NCBI RefSeq assembly: GCF_001613085.1
Contig: NZ_BDBR01000045.1
Location: 1-64,000 of the forward strand
Reading direction: 5' to 3'
Length of the DNA: 64,000 nucleotides
Source: Nocardia salmonicida NBRC 13393
GTDB lineage: Bacteria; Actinomycetota; Actinomycetes; Mycobacteriales; Mycobacteriaceae
The position numbers were made by a program, and so were the translations under genes. Position 1 is the first letter of the stretch; each line of letters begins with the position of its first letter. The notes beneath the pieces were generated by a model that made no database searches, had not been told where the DNA came from, and was given only the letters and a program-made list of their open reading frames with translations. Shown here one piece after another: positions 54,192 to 62,722 of this stretch.

Positions 54192-55310
54192 TCAGCCGTT
54201 GAGTCGGGTGAGGCGGTCGTAGGCGGTGACGTACTCCTCCACGAGGCGGTTGACCACGTCGGCGCTGCGTTCGACCTTGTTCATCATGCCGACGACCTGC
54301 CCGACCGGGTTGAAGTTCACGTCCTTGGCGGCCTCGGGGTAGCGGTGTCCGCGTTTCACGCCGTCGAGGGCGACCATCATCTGCAGCGGCATGGGCAGCG
54401 GGTCGGGGGTCTCGGTGGATTCCCAGGCGTCGGTCCAGTCGTTGCGCAGCATGCGGCAAGGCTTGCCGGTCCAGGAACGCGAGCGGATGGTGTCGTGGCT
54501 GGTTGCCTCGAGGTAGGTGTCCATCTGGGCGGGCGGCACATTGGCCTCTTCGACGGTGAGCCACAGCGACCCGGTCCACGCGCCCGCCGCGCCCATCGCG
54601 AGGGCCGCGGCGACCTGCGCGCCGTTGCCGATGCCACCGGCGGCCAGCACCGGCACATCGCCGATCGCATCGATCACCTGCGGCCACAGCACCAGCGAGG
54701 ACACCTCGCCGCAGTGTCCGCCGCCTTCGGTGCCCTGACACACGACGAAGTCGAGGCCGGCTGCCTTGTGGTTCATCGCGTGCTTGACCGAGCCGCACAG
54801 CGCGCCGATCACCCGGCCGGAATCCTGGATGCGCTTGACGACGTCGTCGGGCGGGGTGCCGAGGGCGTTGGCCACGAGCTTGGCCTTGGGGTGGTTCAGG
54901 ATGACGTCGACCTGCGGACCGGCGGTGGTCGCGGTCCAGCCGAGCAACTCGTTGTGGTGCTCACCGTCGGGCAGCGCGGGCACGTTGTGGTCGGTGAGGA
55001 TCTGCTGGGCGAAGTCGCGATGGCCCTGCGGAACCATCTGCGCCAGCTGCTTTTCCAGCTGCTCGGGGGAGAGCCCGTCGACGCCCTTGCCCTCGTATTT
55101 CGACGGGATCACCAGGTCGACGCCGTAGATGCCGGTGACGTGTTCGTCGAGCCAGGCCAGCTCCACCTCGAGCTGTTCAGCGGTGAAGCCGACCGCGCCG
55201 AGTACCCCCAACCCGCCCGCGTTGCTCACCGCCGCTACGACGTCGCGGCAGTGGGTGAAGGCGAAGATGGGGAACTCGATGCCGAGCTGTTCGCAGAATT
55301 CGGTACGCAT
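54192..55310 (-). CDS. NAD(P)H-dependent flavin oxidoreductase / nitronate monooxygenase family
   Basis: A 372-residue FMN-binding TIM-barrel protein of the 2-nitropropane dioxygenase family, with MRTEFCEQLGIEFPI, FVVCQGTEGGGHCGE and VLAAGGIGNGAQVAAALAMGA (phosphate-binding loop). The conserved His of the GGGHCG segment is present. Members oxidise nitronates or act as enoyl reductases in steroid and lipid catabolism. A KstR-like site overlaps the promoter just upstream of the ATG, which favours lipid or sterol catabolism. There is no ribosome site, and a -10-like TAAAAT is about 25 bp upstream, giving a very short leader. Confidence 0.85.
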   Translation of the reverse strand: MRTEFCEQLGIEFPIFAFTHCRDVVAAVSNAGGLGVLGAVGFTAEQLEVELAWLDEHVTGIYGVDLVIPSKYEGKGVDGLSPEQLEKQLAQMVPQGHRDFAQQILTDHNVPALPDGEHHNELLGWTATTAGPQVDVILNHPKAKLVANALGTPPDDVVKRIQDSGRVIGALCGSVKHAMNHKAAGLDFVVCQGTEGGGHCGEVSSLVLWPQVIDAIGDVPVLAAGGIGNGAQVAAALAMGAAGAWTGSLWLTVEEANVPPAQMDTYLEATSHDTIRSRSWTGKPCRMLRNDWTDAWESTETPDPLPMPLQMMVALDGVKRGHRYPEAAKDVNFNPVGQVVGMMNKVERSADVVNRLVEEYVTAYDRLTRLNG

Positions 55311-55317
55311 ACCGAAC

Positions 55318-55331
55318 TGTAACACGTTCTA
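55318..55331 (-). promoter_or_regulatory. KstR-like operator
   Basis: On the minus strand TAGAACGTGTTACA matches TnnAACnnGTTnnA, the consensus published for KstR, the TetR repressor of sterol/lipid catabolism in mycolata. It is eight bases upstream of the oxidoreductase ATG, over the likely transcription start. Confidence 0.55.
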
Positions 55332-55354
55332 TTTTAGTCGAAAATGGTTAATTT

Positions 55355-56707
55355 CTAGAGCGCGGCATCCTCCAGCGCGACCAGGGAATCCTCGAGGTGA
55401 TCGAGCAGTCGATGCAGGTCGGGCAGTGTGCGGCGGCAGCCGACCAGGCCGAAATCGAGGTTGTTGCCGCTGGAGGTGAGGGTGATGTTCACGGCCTGCC
55501 CGTCGAGCGGGATCGACAGCGGATACGTGGCGTCCAGGCGCGAGCCGTTCCAGTACAGCGACTCGTTCGAACCGGGCACATTCGAGATGACGATGTTGAA
55601 CGGCGGCGTCGCCACCGAGGCGAACCCGGGCAACAGCATCGCCGCCAGCGGACTCAACATCACTCCGGCCATCGCCAGCGTCTGCATCGGCGTGAGCGAG
55701 CGGTACACCTCTTTGTTGCGACGCGTCGATTCGCTCACCACCCGAAGTCGTTCCAGCGGATCGGCGATATCGGTACCCAGGTTGCACAGCAGCGCCGCGA
55801 CCTTCACGCCTTGGCTGTCGACATCGTCTTCCTCGCGCAACGACATCGGTACCAGTGCGATCATCGGCTTGTCCGGAAGAGCGTCGCGCTCCAGCAGGTA
55901 GGCCCGCAACGCACCCGCCGACATCGTCAGCACCACATCGTTGAGCGTTGCGCCGGTGGCCTTCTTCACCTGCTTGACCCGATCCATCGACCAGCTGCGC
56001 ACCGCGCACTTGCGGGCGCCGCCGATCGGCACGTTGAACAGCGTGCGCGGCGCCTCGAACGGCAGGGTGAGCTGCTGCTGCAGCAGGCCGGTGCGGGTCG
56101 CCTTCATCAACGCGGTGGTCGACGAGCGCGCCGAGGTGACGGTGTCGATCAGCCCGCCGAGCCGCGACTTGCCGGGGCGGGCCGGGCCGACCTTGCGCGG
56201 CAGGTTCCACGGCCGCATGAGCTCGGTCGCGAACGGATCGGTGCTCAGCGTGCGGCGCATGAGGCGCTGGGCCGAAACCCCGTCCACCAGTGCGTGATGC
56301 ACCTTCCAATAGAGCGCGAAACGTCCGTCGGCCAGGCCCTCGACGAAGTGCACCTCCCACATCGGCCGGTGCCGGTCGAGCAGGCCGCTGTGCAAGGTCG
56401 ACGCGTGGTCGAGCAGCTGGTCGATCTTGCCCGGTCCGGGCAGGGCGCTGCGCTGCACGTGATAGTCCAGGTCGACGTGGTTGTCCTGGGTCCATGCCAT
56501 CTGTGGTGCGCCCAGCCAGGTGGCGGGCCGCTTACTGAAAGTGGGCCGAACGTTCTTGTCGGCCAACAAGGTGTCGCGGAACTCGCGCAGATATTCGGGA
56601 CCGGCGTCTTCCGGCGGTTCGAACAACTGCAGTGATCCGACGTGCATCGGGTGCTCACGAGATTCCGCGAGCAGGAACAGCGCATCCAACGGCGCGATGA
56701 AATCCAT
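55355..56707 (-). CDS. WS/DGAT wax ester synthase / diacylglycerol acyltransferase
   Basis: A 450-residue WS/DGAT with the active-site motif HHALVDG (residues 137-143), the N-terminal LDALFLLAESREHPMHVGSL pattern, and the C-terminal ISNVPGS and PLSIPLDGQAVNIT segments. It transfers an acyl group from acyl-CoA to diacylglycerol or a long-chain alcohol, making storage lipid. Length is normal. The ATG at 56707 is the conserved start; frames upstream are not coding. Its 3' end lies 24 bp upstream of the putative KstR site of the next gene. Confidence 0.92.
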   Translation of the reverse strand: MDFIAPLDALFLLAESREHPMHVGSLQLFEPPEDAGPEYLREFRDTLLADKNVRPTFSKRPATWLGAPQMAWTQDNHVDLDYHVQRSALPGPGKIDQLLDHASTLHSGLLDRHRPMWEVHFVEGLADGRFALYWKVHHALVDGVSAQRLMRRTLSTDPFATELMRPWNLPRKVGPARPGKSRLGGLIDTVTSARSSTTALMKATRTGLLQQQLTLPFEAPRTLFNVPIGGARKCAVRSWSMDRVKQVKKATGATLNDVVLTMSAGALRAYLLERDALPDKPMIALVPMSLREEDDVDSQGVKVAALLCNLGTDIADPLERLRVVSESTRRNKEVYRSLTPMQTLAMAGVMLSPLAAMLLPGFASVATPPFNIVISNVPGSNESLYWNGSRLDATYPLSIPLDGQAVNITLTSSGNNLDFGLVGCRRTLPDLHRLLDHLEDSLVALEDAAL

Positions 56708-56978
56708 GAGAGATCGCCCCCTGACGAGAGTGGTTCGGTGAAAAGTCTTCAGACGATCGACCACGCTGTCGGGTATGGCACCCCTGCGTGCCATGTATCC
56801 ACGCTACCCGGCCCTATGGTGTCGCGTCAGCTGAACGCTCAGACCATCACGAACTCTATGCTGTTCGCCGGATGTTCATTCGGCGGAACGCTACTGGATG
56901 CTCGAGCTGTTCGAAAACGAGCTGTTCGAGCCGCCCGGCGCGGAGAATCCGGCCGGGCCCGGCTTACGTTCGTCGAGG
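56708..56978. other. Non-coding stretch with a short direct repeat
   Basis: 271 bp between two minus-strand genes. CGAGCTGTTCGA occurs twice (56903-56914 and 56918-56929, 15-bp period). No coding character is seen. Confidence 0.4.
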
Positions 56979-57917
56979 TCAGACCTTGACGGTCTGTGCT
57001 TCCCGCGGGTCGACGGCGTCGCGCGAATCATCTTGCCGCGCCGCCTCGTTCGCGCGCTCTGGCTCGACTGACTGCTGTGGCTCGACTGACTGCTGTGGCT
57101 CGACCGACTGCTGTGGCTCGACCGACTGCTGTGGCTCGACCGACTGCTGTGGCTCGACGACCTGCTCCGGCTCGAGGGGCTGCTCCGGCTCGGCTGTTCG
57201 CTCCGGTTCGGTGGGCCGTTCCTCGGTGACTTCCTCGAAGGCGACTTCTTCCGAACGGGTTTCGGTGGTCGCGGGTTGAGGCGCCGGAACAGGCTCTACC
57301 CCCGTGCCTTTCGACGCGATCTCGATGCCGAGTTCGATGCGTGTCGTCTCGACCAGCGCCCGCTCCTGCTCCGCCGCGTGGCGCATCGCCTTCTGCCACA
57401 GCGAGGCCATCTCCTCGAGCTCCTCGACGGTCGCCTCCACGTCGATGTGCAGTTTCAGCCGCTGCATCGTGATGTGCTGGGCGGCGGTGAGGGTGCGTAG
57501 CAGGTCTTCGCACTTGTTGGGGATCCGGCGATGCGCCACCACCCGCAGGCGAGTCAGCATGCTGCCGGGGCGATCCCAGATCACCTTGTGAATCTGCGCG
57601 CCGACGCCGTCGATCTCGTCGGCCGTGACCAGATCCCACTCGCCGCAGGTGGTCAGATCGGAGCGCACCGAGGCTGAGGTCTCCAGGATCGAGGCGACCG
57701 CGGCGAGCACCGCCTCGCGGCGCCACGCCTCGTGATCGCGCTGGTCGCCCACCATATTCGACAGCTCGACATTGCGCTGCGCGGCGTCGAGTGCCTGCCT
57801 GCCGCGCTCATCGGCGGCCGCGATTCCTTCGCGGTGGGTTCGGTTGTTGGCGATGAGGCCGACCAGAACTGCGCCGGCGACCGGGAGCGAGCCGAGGAGT
57901 GGAAGCCACTGAGTCAC
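56979..57917 (-). CDS. Membrane-anchored protein with acidic repeat tail
   Basis: A 312-residue protein. One N-terminal transmembrane helix (about 4-22, WLPLLGSLPVAGAVLVGLIA) is followed by a helical cytoplasmic domain with coiled-coil segments (REGIAAADERGRQALDAAQ, TVEELEEMASLWQKAM). From residue 220 the tail is Glu/Pro/Val/Gln-rich, with five exact VEPQQS copies. No known family is recognised; repeat-tailed, single-helix proteins of this kind are common in actinobacteria. The GTG at 57917 lacks a strong ribosome site. It is 67 bp downstream of MarR on the same strand. Confidence 0.7.
   Translation of the reverse strand: MTQWLPLLGSLPVAGAVLVGLIANNRTHREGIAAADERGRQALDAAQRNVELSNMVGDQRDHEAWRREAVLAAVASILETSASVRSDLTTCGEWDLVTADEIDGVGAQIHKVIWDRPGSMLTRLRVVAHRRIPNKCEDLLRTLTAAQHITMQRLKLHIDVEATVEELEEMASLWQKAMRHAAEQERALVETTRIELGIEIASKGTGVEPVPAPQPATTETRSEEVAFEEVTEERPTEPERTAEPEQPLEPEQVVEPQQSVEPQQSVEPQQSVEPQQSVEPQQSVEPERANEAARQDDSRDAVDPREAQTVKV
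57070..57159 (-). repeat. 18-bp tandem repeat (5 units) encoding VEPQQS
   Basis: Five units (57070-57087, 57088-57105, 57106-57123, 57124-57141, 57142-57159) are nearly identical and stay in frame. Such repeats are prone to copy-number change. Confidence 0.9.
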
Positions 57918-57984
57918 CAAGCGATCATTGCACCGGTACCCGCAACAGTCACCATGATCGGCGCGTTGGCATCGATGTCGCGTG

Positions 57985-58434
57985 TCAGCTCGGCGTCGGA
58001 ACCCCGTGCAGAAAACCGATGAGGGGGGCCAGTTCCGGGATCTGTTCAGCGTCGGCGAGTGCGGTTTCGAGTGCTCGATCGTGGGTCGGTTTCGCCATTT
58101 CGTAGGCGGCTCGGCCGGTTTCGGTGAGTTCGGTGTAGATGCCGCGGCGGTCGTCGGCGCACAGCACGCGCACCAGGAAGCCACGGTCTTCCAGTCGATT
58201 GACCAGTCGGGTCGTCGCACTCGCCGAGAGTGCGGCAGCGCGAGCGAGCTGCGAGATACGCATGTGCCAGCCGTCCTGGCGGGCCAGTGCGTCGAGCACG
58301 GTGAACTCGACGATCGACAGCTCGTGCTCGCGCACCAGCTCGCGTTCGAGCGCGGTCTCGATGTGCGCGTGTAGCGCGGCCAGGGTGCGCCAGCCGGTCG
58401 CCCGCACCTCGATGGCGTCATCAGCAATACCCAT
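57985..58434 (-). CDS. MarR family transcriptional regulator
   Basis: A 149-residue MarR protein. The winged helix is in residues 55-110 (MRISQLARAAALSASATTRLVNRLEDRGFLVRV, ADDRRGIYTELTETG). It probably represses the divergent MFS transporter and itself, because the intergenic region carries three GTTGCA half-sites. The ATG at 58434 is used, as an upstream open frame lies within the operator. The ligand is unknown. Confidence 0.9.
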   Translation of the reverse strand: MGIADDAIEVRATGWRTLAALHAHIETALERELVREHELSIVEFTVLDALARQDGWHMRISQLARAAALSASATTRLVNRLEDRGFLVRVLCADDRRGIYTELTETGRAAYEMAKPTHDRALETALADAEQIPELAPLIGFLHGVPTPS

Positions 58435-58453
58435 GTGACGAGTATAGCTGGCG

Positions 58454-58506
58454 GTTGCAATATAGCGCGTGTGCAACTAGCGTCGTCTATCGTTAGTTGC
58501 ACACGC
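58454..58506. promoter_or_regulatory. MarR operator region with three GTTGCA half-sites
   Basis: GTTGCA at 58454-58459, TGCAAC at 58472-58477 and GTTGCA at 58497-58502. The outer part is a perfect 13-bp inverted repeat, GCGTGTGCAACTA (58467-58479) and TAGTTGCACACGC (58494-58506). It lies between marR and the divergent transporter gene. Confidence 0.7.
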
Positions 58507-58540
58507 GGGTAATCGGCTCTTGTTGGAAGGAAGCGTTCAC

Positions 58541-59722
58541 ATGCCACTCGGTCTCATCGCTCTCGCGCTCGGGGGCTTCGGCATCGGACTCACCGAATTC
58601 GTCATCGCGGGGTTGCTCTCCCCGGTGGCGGCCGACCTGGGCGTCTCGGTGCCCAACGCCGGCTATCTCATCTCCGGTTACGCGCTGGCCGTCGTCATCG
58701 GCGCGCTCGCGCTCACGCCGCTCGTCAACCGCTGGCAACCCAAGCGCGCGTTGCAGCTGCTCATGGTGCTGTTCGTCGTCGGCAACGCGGCCTCGGCGCT
58801 GGCTCCCGGCTACGCGGCACTGCTCGGCGGACGGGTCCTCGCGGCCCTCGCGCACGGTGCGTTCTTCGGCATCGGGGCGGTGCTCGCGTCCTCGCTCGTC
58901 GCGCCGGAGAAGAAGGCGGGGGCCATCTCGATCATGTTCGGCGGGCTCACCGTCGCCAATGTTCTCGGCGTCCCGCTGGGGACGTTCATCGGACAGCAGT
59001 GGGGCTGGCGAGCCACGTTCGTGGTGATCACTGTCGTCGGGCTGGTCGCGCTGGCAGGTATCACCGCGCTCGTCCCCGACGCATCGACCACCCGCGAACG
59101 GCCGGACCTGCGGGCCGAACTGTCGGTATTCCGCAACACCCAGGTCTGGTACTCGCTGGTCATGACCGTGCTGGTGTTCGGTGGCATGTTCGGTGCGTTC
59201 ATGTATATCGAGCCGCTGCTCACCCGTGTCACCGGGTTCTCCGAGGGTGTGGTGCCCTGGCTGCTCGTGTTGTTCGGTGGCGGGCTGTTCTTCGGCAATC
59301 TGCTCGGCGGCCGCTGGGCCGACCGCGCACTCACCCGTACCCTGCTGGCGCTCGCGCTGGCCCTCGGGCTCTCGCTGGCGGCGTTCGCGCTGCTCGCCGA
59401 TCACAAGATCGCGGCGCTGCTGCTCCTGCCCGCCATGGGCTTCTTCGGCTTCGGCGCGACCCCCGGCCTGCAGATGCGGGTGCTCGACCATGCCGGTGCC
59501 GCACCGACTCTCGCCTCGTCGGCCAATATCGCGGCCTTCAACGTGGGCAACTTCCTCGGCGTGTGGCTGTCCGGGCTGGCGATCAGTGCCGGGTTCGGCT
59601 GGGTCTCACCGCTGTGGGTCGGGATGGGGTTCGCGGTGACCGGGCTGGTGGTGTTGATCGCGGCTACCCGCGGTGAGCGTGCCGTTCGGCCTTCGGTCGC
59701 CGAACCTGTGGCAGCGGTCTAG
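58541..59722 (+). CDS. MFS transporter (DHA1-type)
   Basis: A 393-residue major-facilitator protein with 12 hydrophobic segments. Motif A is partly seen between helices 2 and 3 (LVNRWQPKRALQL), and helix 5 contains the GATPGLQMR-like pattern of the AraJ/sugar-efflux branch. Drug or sugar efflux by proton antiport is likely. GGAAGGAAG precedes the ATG. It is divergent from MarR, which is its expected repressor. A large hairpin follows the stop. Confidence 0.88.
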   Translation: MPLGLIALALGGFGIGLTEFVIAGLLSPVAADLGVSVPNAGYLISGYALAVVIGALALTPLVNRWQPKRALQLLMVLFVVGNAASALAPGYAALLGGRVLAALAHGAFFGIGAVLASSLVAPEKKAGAISIMFGGLTVANVLGVPLGTFIGQQWGWRATFVVITVVGLVALAGITALVPDASTTRERPDLRAELSVFRNTQVWYSLVMTVLVFGGMFGAFMYIEPLLTRVTGFSEGVVPWLLVLFGGGLFFGNLLGGRWADRALTRTLLALALALGLSLAAFALLADHKIAALLLLPAMGFFGFGATPGLQMRVLDHAGAAPTLASSANIAAFNVGNFLGVWLSGLAISAGFGWVSPLWVGMGFAVTGLVVLIAATRGERAVRPSVAEPVAAV

Positions 59723-59726
59723 AGAG

Positions 59727-59776
59727 ACGAAAATCCCCGGTGCGCAGCGGCTATCGCTGCCCACCGGGGATTTCGT
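59727..59776. terminator. Bidirectional terminator
   Basis: ACGAAAATCCCCGGTG and CACCGGGGATTTCGT pair with a single bulged base, and an inner GCAGCG/CGCTGC stem forms in the loop. It separates the convergent transporter and cutinase genes. Confidence 0.8.
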
Positions 59777-59785
59777 GGTTGGTGA

Positions 59786-61459
59786 CTAGTTGGCTGAGGG
59801 GGTGGTTGTCGGGGGCTGGGTGGTGGTCGGCTCGACAGTCGTGGTCGGAGCCACCGTCGTGGTCGGTGCCACTGTGGTGGTGGGATCCACGGTTGTGGTC
59901 GGAGCGGGTGCGGCGGCCTGGTTGGTCGCCGGCTCCGGCGTGGTGGTCGACGGCGTGGTGGTCGGGGCCACTGTCGTGGTGCCCGTCTTCGACGTGGTGG
60001 TCGACTTGGGGCTGGTCGTCGTCGACTTCGTGGTGGTCGACTTCGACGTGCTGGTCGGCGCGGTGGTGGTCGTCGCCGGCTTCGTCGGAGCTGCCAGCGC
60101 GGCTGTCACCGAGGAGTCGTCCGGTGCCGCCTTGGTGTTCACCGTCTCGCCCGCCTGTGCCTGCTTGGCCAGGTGCGTGAGCCATGCCGCGGCGTACTCC
60201 GCCGAGGTCAGCGGCTTGCCGTTCGAGGAGTCGGAATCACGCCAGTAGTCGAAGTGGTGACCGGTGCCGTTCGGACCGAGGGTGAGCTGGTACGGATCGC
60301 TCATCGCCACCGGGATCGTGTTCTGGTTCGTCACGATCAGCCCGACGATCTCGTTGAAGATCTTCTGCGGCAGGTACGCCAGCGGCGAGAGCTGCTCACC
60401 GGCGATCACGTCGGCCTTCGCCGGGGTGGTGGTGGTCTGACCCGGCTTGTAATCCGGGTCGGAGACCTTCAGCAGCACGTCGAGGAAGGTTTCGTCGCTG
60501 GCCATCCAGTTCGGGTTCGAGCCGATGTCGGAGAACGCGGCCATCGCGATCCGGCCCAGCGTGAAGGCCATGTCCTGGCCGGTGGCCGGAGTGAGCCCGT
60601 CGCGCTGCAGGTCGTCGATATTGATCTGGCGACCCACATTGGCGGCCAGCTGCAGCAGCGAGATGTTCTCCGGCGCCGCGCAGGTGAGGTCGCCCTCGGA
60701 GCAGAACGAGGCGATCTTGCCGTTGAGCGCGCCGAAGTCGTTGCCCGTGGTCACGCCCTGACCCGAGATCGGCTTGGTGCCGTTCTGGTACTTCTGGTCG
60801 AAGTTGTCGGGGTTGGCGAACGGGTCCTCGGCACCGAGGAACGTGCCGTCGCCGGCCTTGCGACCGGGATCGGCGAACATCACCACACCGAGCACGTCGT
60901 CCGGATTCACGGTCGCGTACCCGTCTGCGGGGTCGTCGTTGCCGATGCCCTCGGCCACGCGGCGCACCACGTCGGCGCCCTCGCTGTAGCCGACGATGGA
61001 GAACTTGGTGTCCGGGCAGGCCGCCGAGATCTCGCGCATCACCTGCTGGGTGTTGGCGACACCCGCGTTGACCGCGTCCTCATAGGTCGACATATCGGCC
61101 GGGTAGGCGATGTACACCGCCGCGTACTCGCCCTCGGCCAGATCGTCACGTGGTGCGTTCACCACCGGATCCACCCAGACGCTGCTGTGATCGCCTGACA
61201 GCGCCGCGGGCAGCGGGTTTCCGTTGGCATCGAGCAGCATCGCCGTGGTGCCCTCGACCGGGGTGTCGTTGCGACCGGCCACCGAGATGGTCACCATCTC
61301 GCGGCATTCGGTCACCGACGTGGTCAGCTCGTAGCGCGGTGAAGCAGGCTGCGACGTCACCGCGAACGAGGCGGCCACGATCGCCGCGACCCCCAACGCC
61401 GCAGGCGCGGCGACAGCCGAAGCAAGGCGATGTTTCGCAAGAAACTCACGCAGATTCAT
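59786..61459 (-). CDS. Cutinase family protein with Thr-rich tail
   Basis: A 557-residue exported protein. An N-terminal hydrophobic helix (about 15-36) is a signal or anchor. The cutinase domain has Ser159 in GYSEG (157-161); Asp in SEGDLTCAAP and His in GTGHHFDYW complete a probable catalytic triad. The domain is longer than that of fungal cutinases, as in mycobacterial Culp-like proteins, which are esterases or phospholipases of the envelope. From about residue 455 the tail is Thr/Ser/Pro-rich (mucin-like), ending in PTTTV repeats, and may cross the wall or be glycosylated. The ATG at 61459 is preceded by a weak ribosome site. Confidence 0.88.
   Translation of the reverse strand: MNLREFLAKHRLASAVAAPAALGVAAIVAASFAVTSQPASPRYELTTSVTECREMVTISVAGRNDTPVEGTTAMLLDANGNPLPAALSGDHSSVWVDPVVNAPRDDLAEGEYAAVYIAYPADMSTYEDAVNAGVANTQQVMREISAACPDTKFSIVGYSEGADVVRRVAEGIGNDDPADGYATVNPDDVLGVVMFADPGRKAGDGTFLGAEDPFANPDNFDQKYQNGTKPISGQGVTTGNDFGALNGKIASFCSEGDLTCAAPENISLLQLAANVGRQINIDDLQRDGLTPATGQDMAFTLGRIAMAAFSDIGSNPNWMASDETFLDVLLKVSDPDYKPGQTTTTPAKADVIAGEQLSPLAYLPQKIFNEIVGLIVTNQNTIPVAMSDPYQLTLGPNGTGHHFDYWRDSDSSNGKPLTSAEYAAAWLTHLAKQAQAGETVNTKAAPDDSSVTAALAAPTKPATTTTAPTSTSKSTTTKSTTTSPKSTTTSKTGTTTVAPTTTPSTTTPEPATNQAAAPAPTTTVDPTTTVAPTTTVAPTTTVEPTTTQPPTTTPSAN
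59823..59894 (-). repeat. 18-bp tandem repeat (4 units) in the cutinase tail
   Basis: Four degenerate units encode PTTTVx hexapeptides on the minus strand (59823-59840, 59841-59858, 59859-59876, 59877-59894). Confidence 0.75.
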
Positions 61460-61576
61460 ATGTGATCCCGTTCGAATGACCTACAGGTGGGCAGGCCCCC
61501 CGACGGGCCGCATGTCACGAACATTGTCGTGACCACCAGCAAGATCGTTACTGACGCGAACAGGAATTGATCGGGC

Positions 61577-62722
61577 TCACAGGTCGACCGCGGGAGCGGT
61601 CGCCTTCGCCGCGAGTCGTCCGGCCGCTATCGCCGCCACCACGATGGTGCACAGCGTCGCCAACATGATCGCCGAGCCCTCGCCCGGCACGAGCACCCCC
61701 AACTGACTACCGACGGTCACCGCCGCGACCGGCACCCCGATCTGGGCCGCGGCCAGCGTGCCGTAGGCCACCGGCTGGCCGAGCAGTCGCGCCGCGCAGT
61801 GCACGGCAACCGCACCGAAGCCGAGGGCGAGGCCGAGCAGGATGAACCGCGGATGCTCCCCGAACTCCCGGAGATCGAGCCGAGCGCCGAGCCAGACGAA
61901 GAACAGGGGAGCGAGCAGGCCGTCGCTGATCGCGAACACCTGCTTGGCCACCCGCCGTGGTTCGCCGACCCCGGCCACCGCCAGGCCGGCAGCGAACCCG
62001 CCGAGCATGATCGAGACATGCATCGCGCTCGCCACCCCGCACAGCGCGAACACCAGGACCAGACTCACCCGCAGTTCGAGCGTGAACTTCCGGTCCTCGG
62101 ACACCTCGTGCACCTGACGCTGCGCACCCGTCTTATGTAGGTAGCGCAGGACGAAGAACATCACCACCGCGCAGAGCGCGACCGCCACCGCGCCGATCGC
62201 GGCTCTGAGGGCGTTCGCCGGATCGATCACCAGCGGCAGCGCGACGATGCACGCGGTGTCGGCGATGGCCACCTGTGCGGTGAGCGACAGGACCGGCGGC
62301 CCGCTCAACCGCATCGAGTCGATGATCGGCAACGCCATCGCCGCCGACGACGACGCCATCAGCACCGCGTAGACGGCCGCGTGCCCGATGTCGAACGCCT
62401 GCGCCACCGCCCAGCCCGCGACCGCCGCGACCACGCCGACCAGCACGGCCCGCGCAGCACCGCTGCCGAGCGCGGTGCGCACCTGCGGATCACGCACGGG
62501 CACGTGGGTCCCCGCGGCGAACATCACCAGCGCGAAACCCATATCGGCGAGGAAGACGAAGATCGGATCAGTGGGGTCGAGGATGCCGAAACCGGTGGTG
62601 CCGAAGATGATTCCCGCGACCATCTCGCCGAGCAGCACCGGCAGGTACAGCTGCTTGGGCAAAGCCAGCAGCGGCCCGATCAACCCGAGCGCGACCACCA
62701 GCGCCAGGGTCGCGAAGGTCAT
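61577..62722 (-). CDS. Cation:proton antiporter (CPA2/KefB-type)
   Basis: A 381-residue membrane protein with 12-13 hydrophobic segments. The N-terminal YLPVLLGEMVAGIIFGTTGFGIL motif and the SSSAAMALPIID segment are typical of monovalent cation:proton antiporters of the CPA2/Kef branch. It lacks a C-terminal TrkA-N domain. It should exchange Na+ or K+ for H+. Its start overlaps the upstream ParB-like gene stop as ATGA, so the two are translationally coupled. Confidence 0.87.
   Translation of the reverse strand: MTFATLALVVALGLIGPLLALPKQLYLPVLLGEMVAGIIFGTTGFGILDPTDPIFVFLADMGFALVMFAAGTHVPVRDPQVRTALGSGAARAVLVGVVAAVAGWAVAQAFDIGHAAVYAVLMASSSAAMALPIIDSMRLSGPPVLSLTAQVAIADTACIVALPLVIDPANALRAAIGAVAVALCAVVMFFVLRYLHKTGAQRQVHEVSEDRKFTLELRVSLVLVFALCGVASAMHVSIMLGGFAAGLAVAGVGEPRRVAKQVFAISDGLLAPLFFVWLGARLDLREFGEHPRFILLGLALGFGAVAVHCAARLLGQPVAYGTLAAAQIGVPVAAVTVGSQLGVLVPGEGSAIMLATLCTIVVAAIAAGRLAAKATAPAVDL

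Noticed and set aside
57070..57159. CRISPR-like periodic repeats
   Set aside because: Units are contiguous 18-bp, in frame and without spacers; they are coding tandem repeats.
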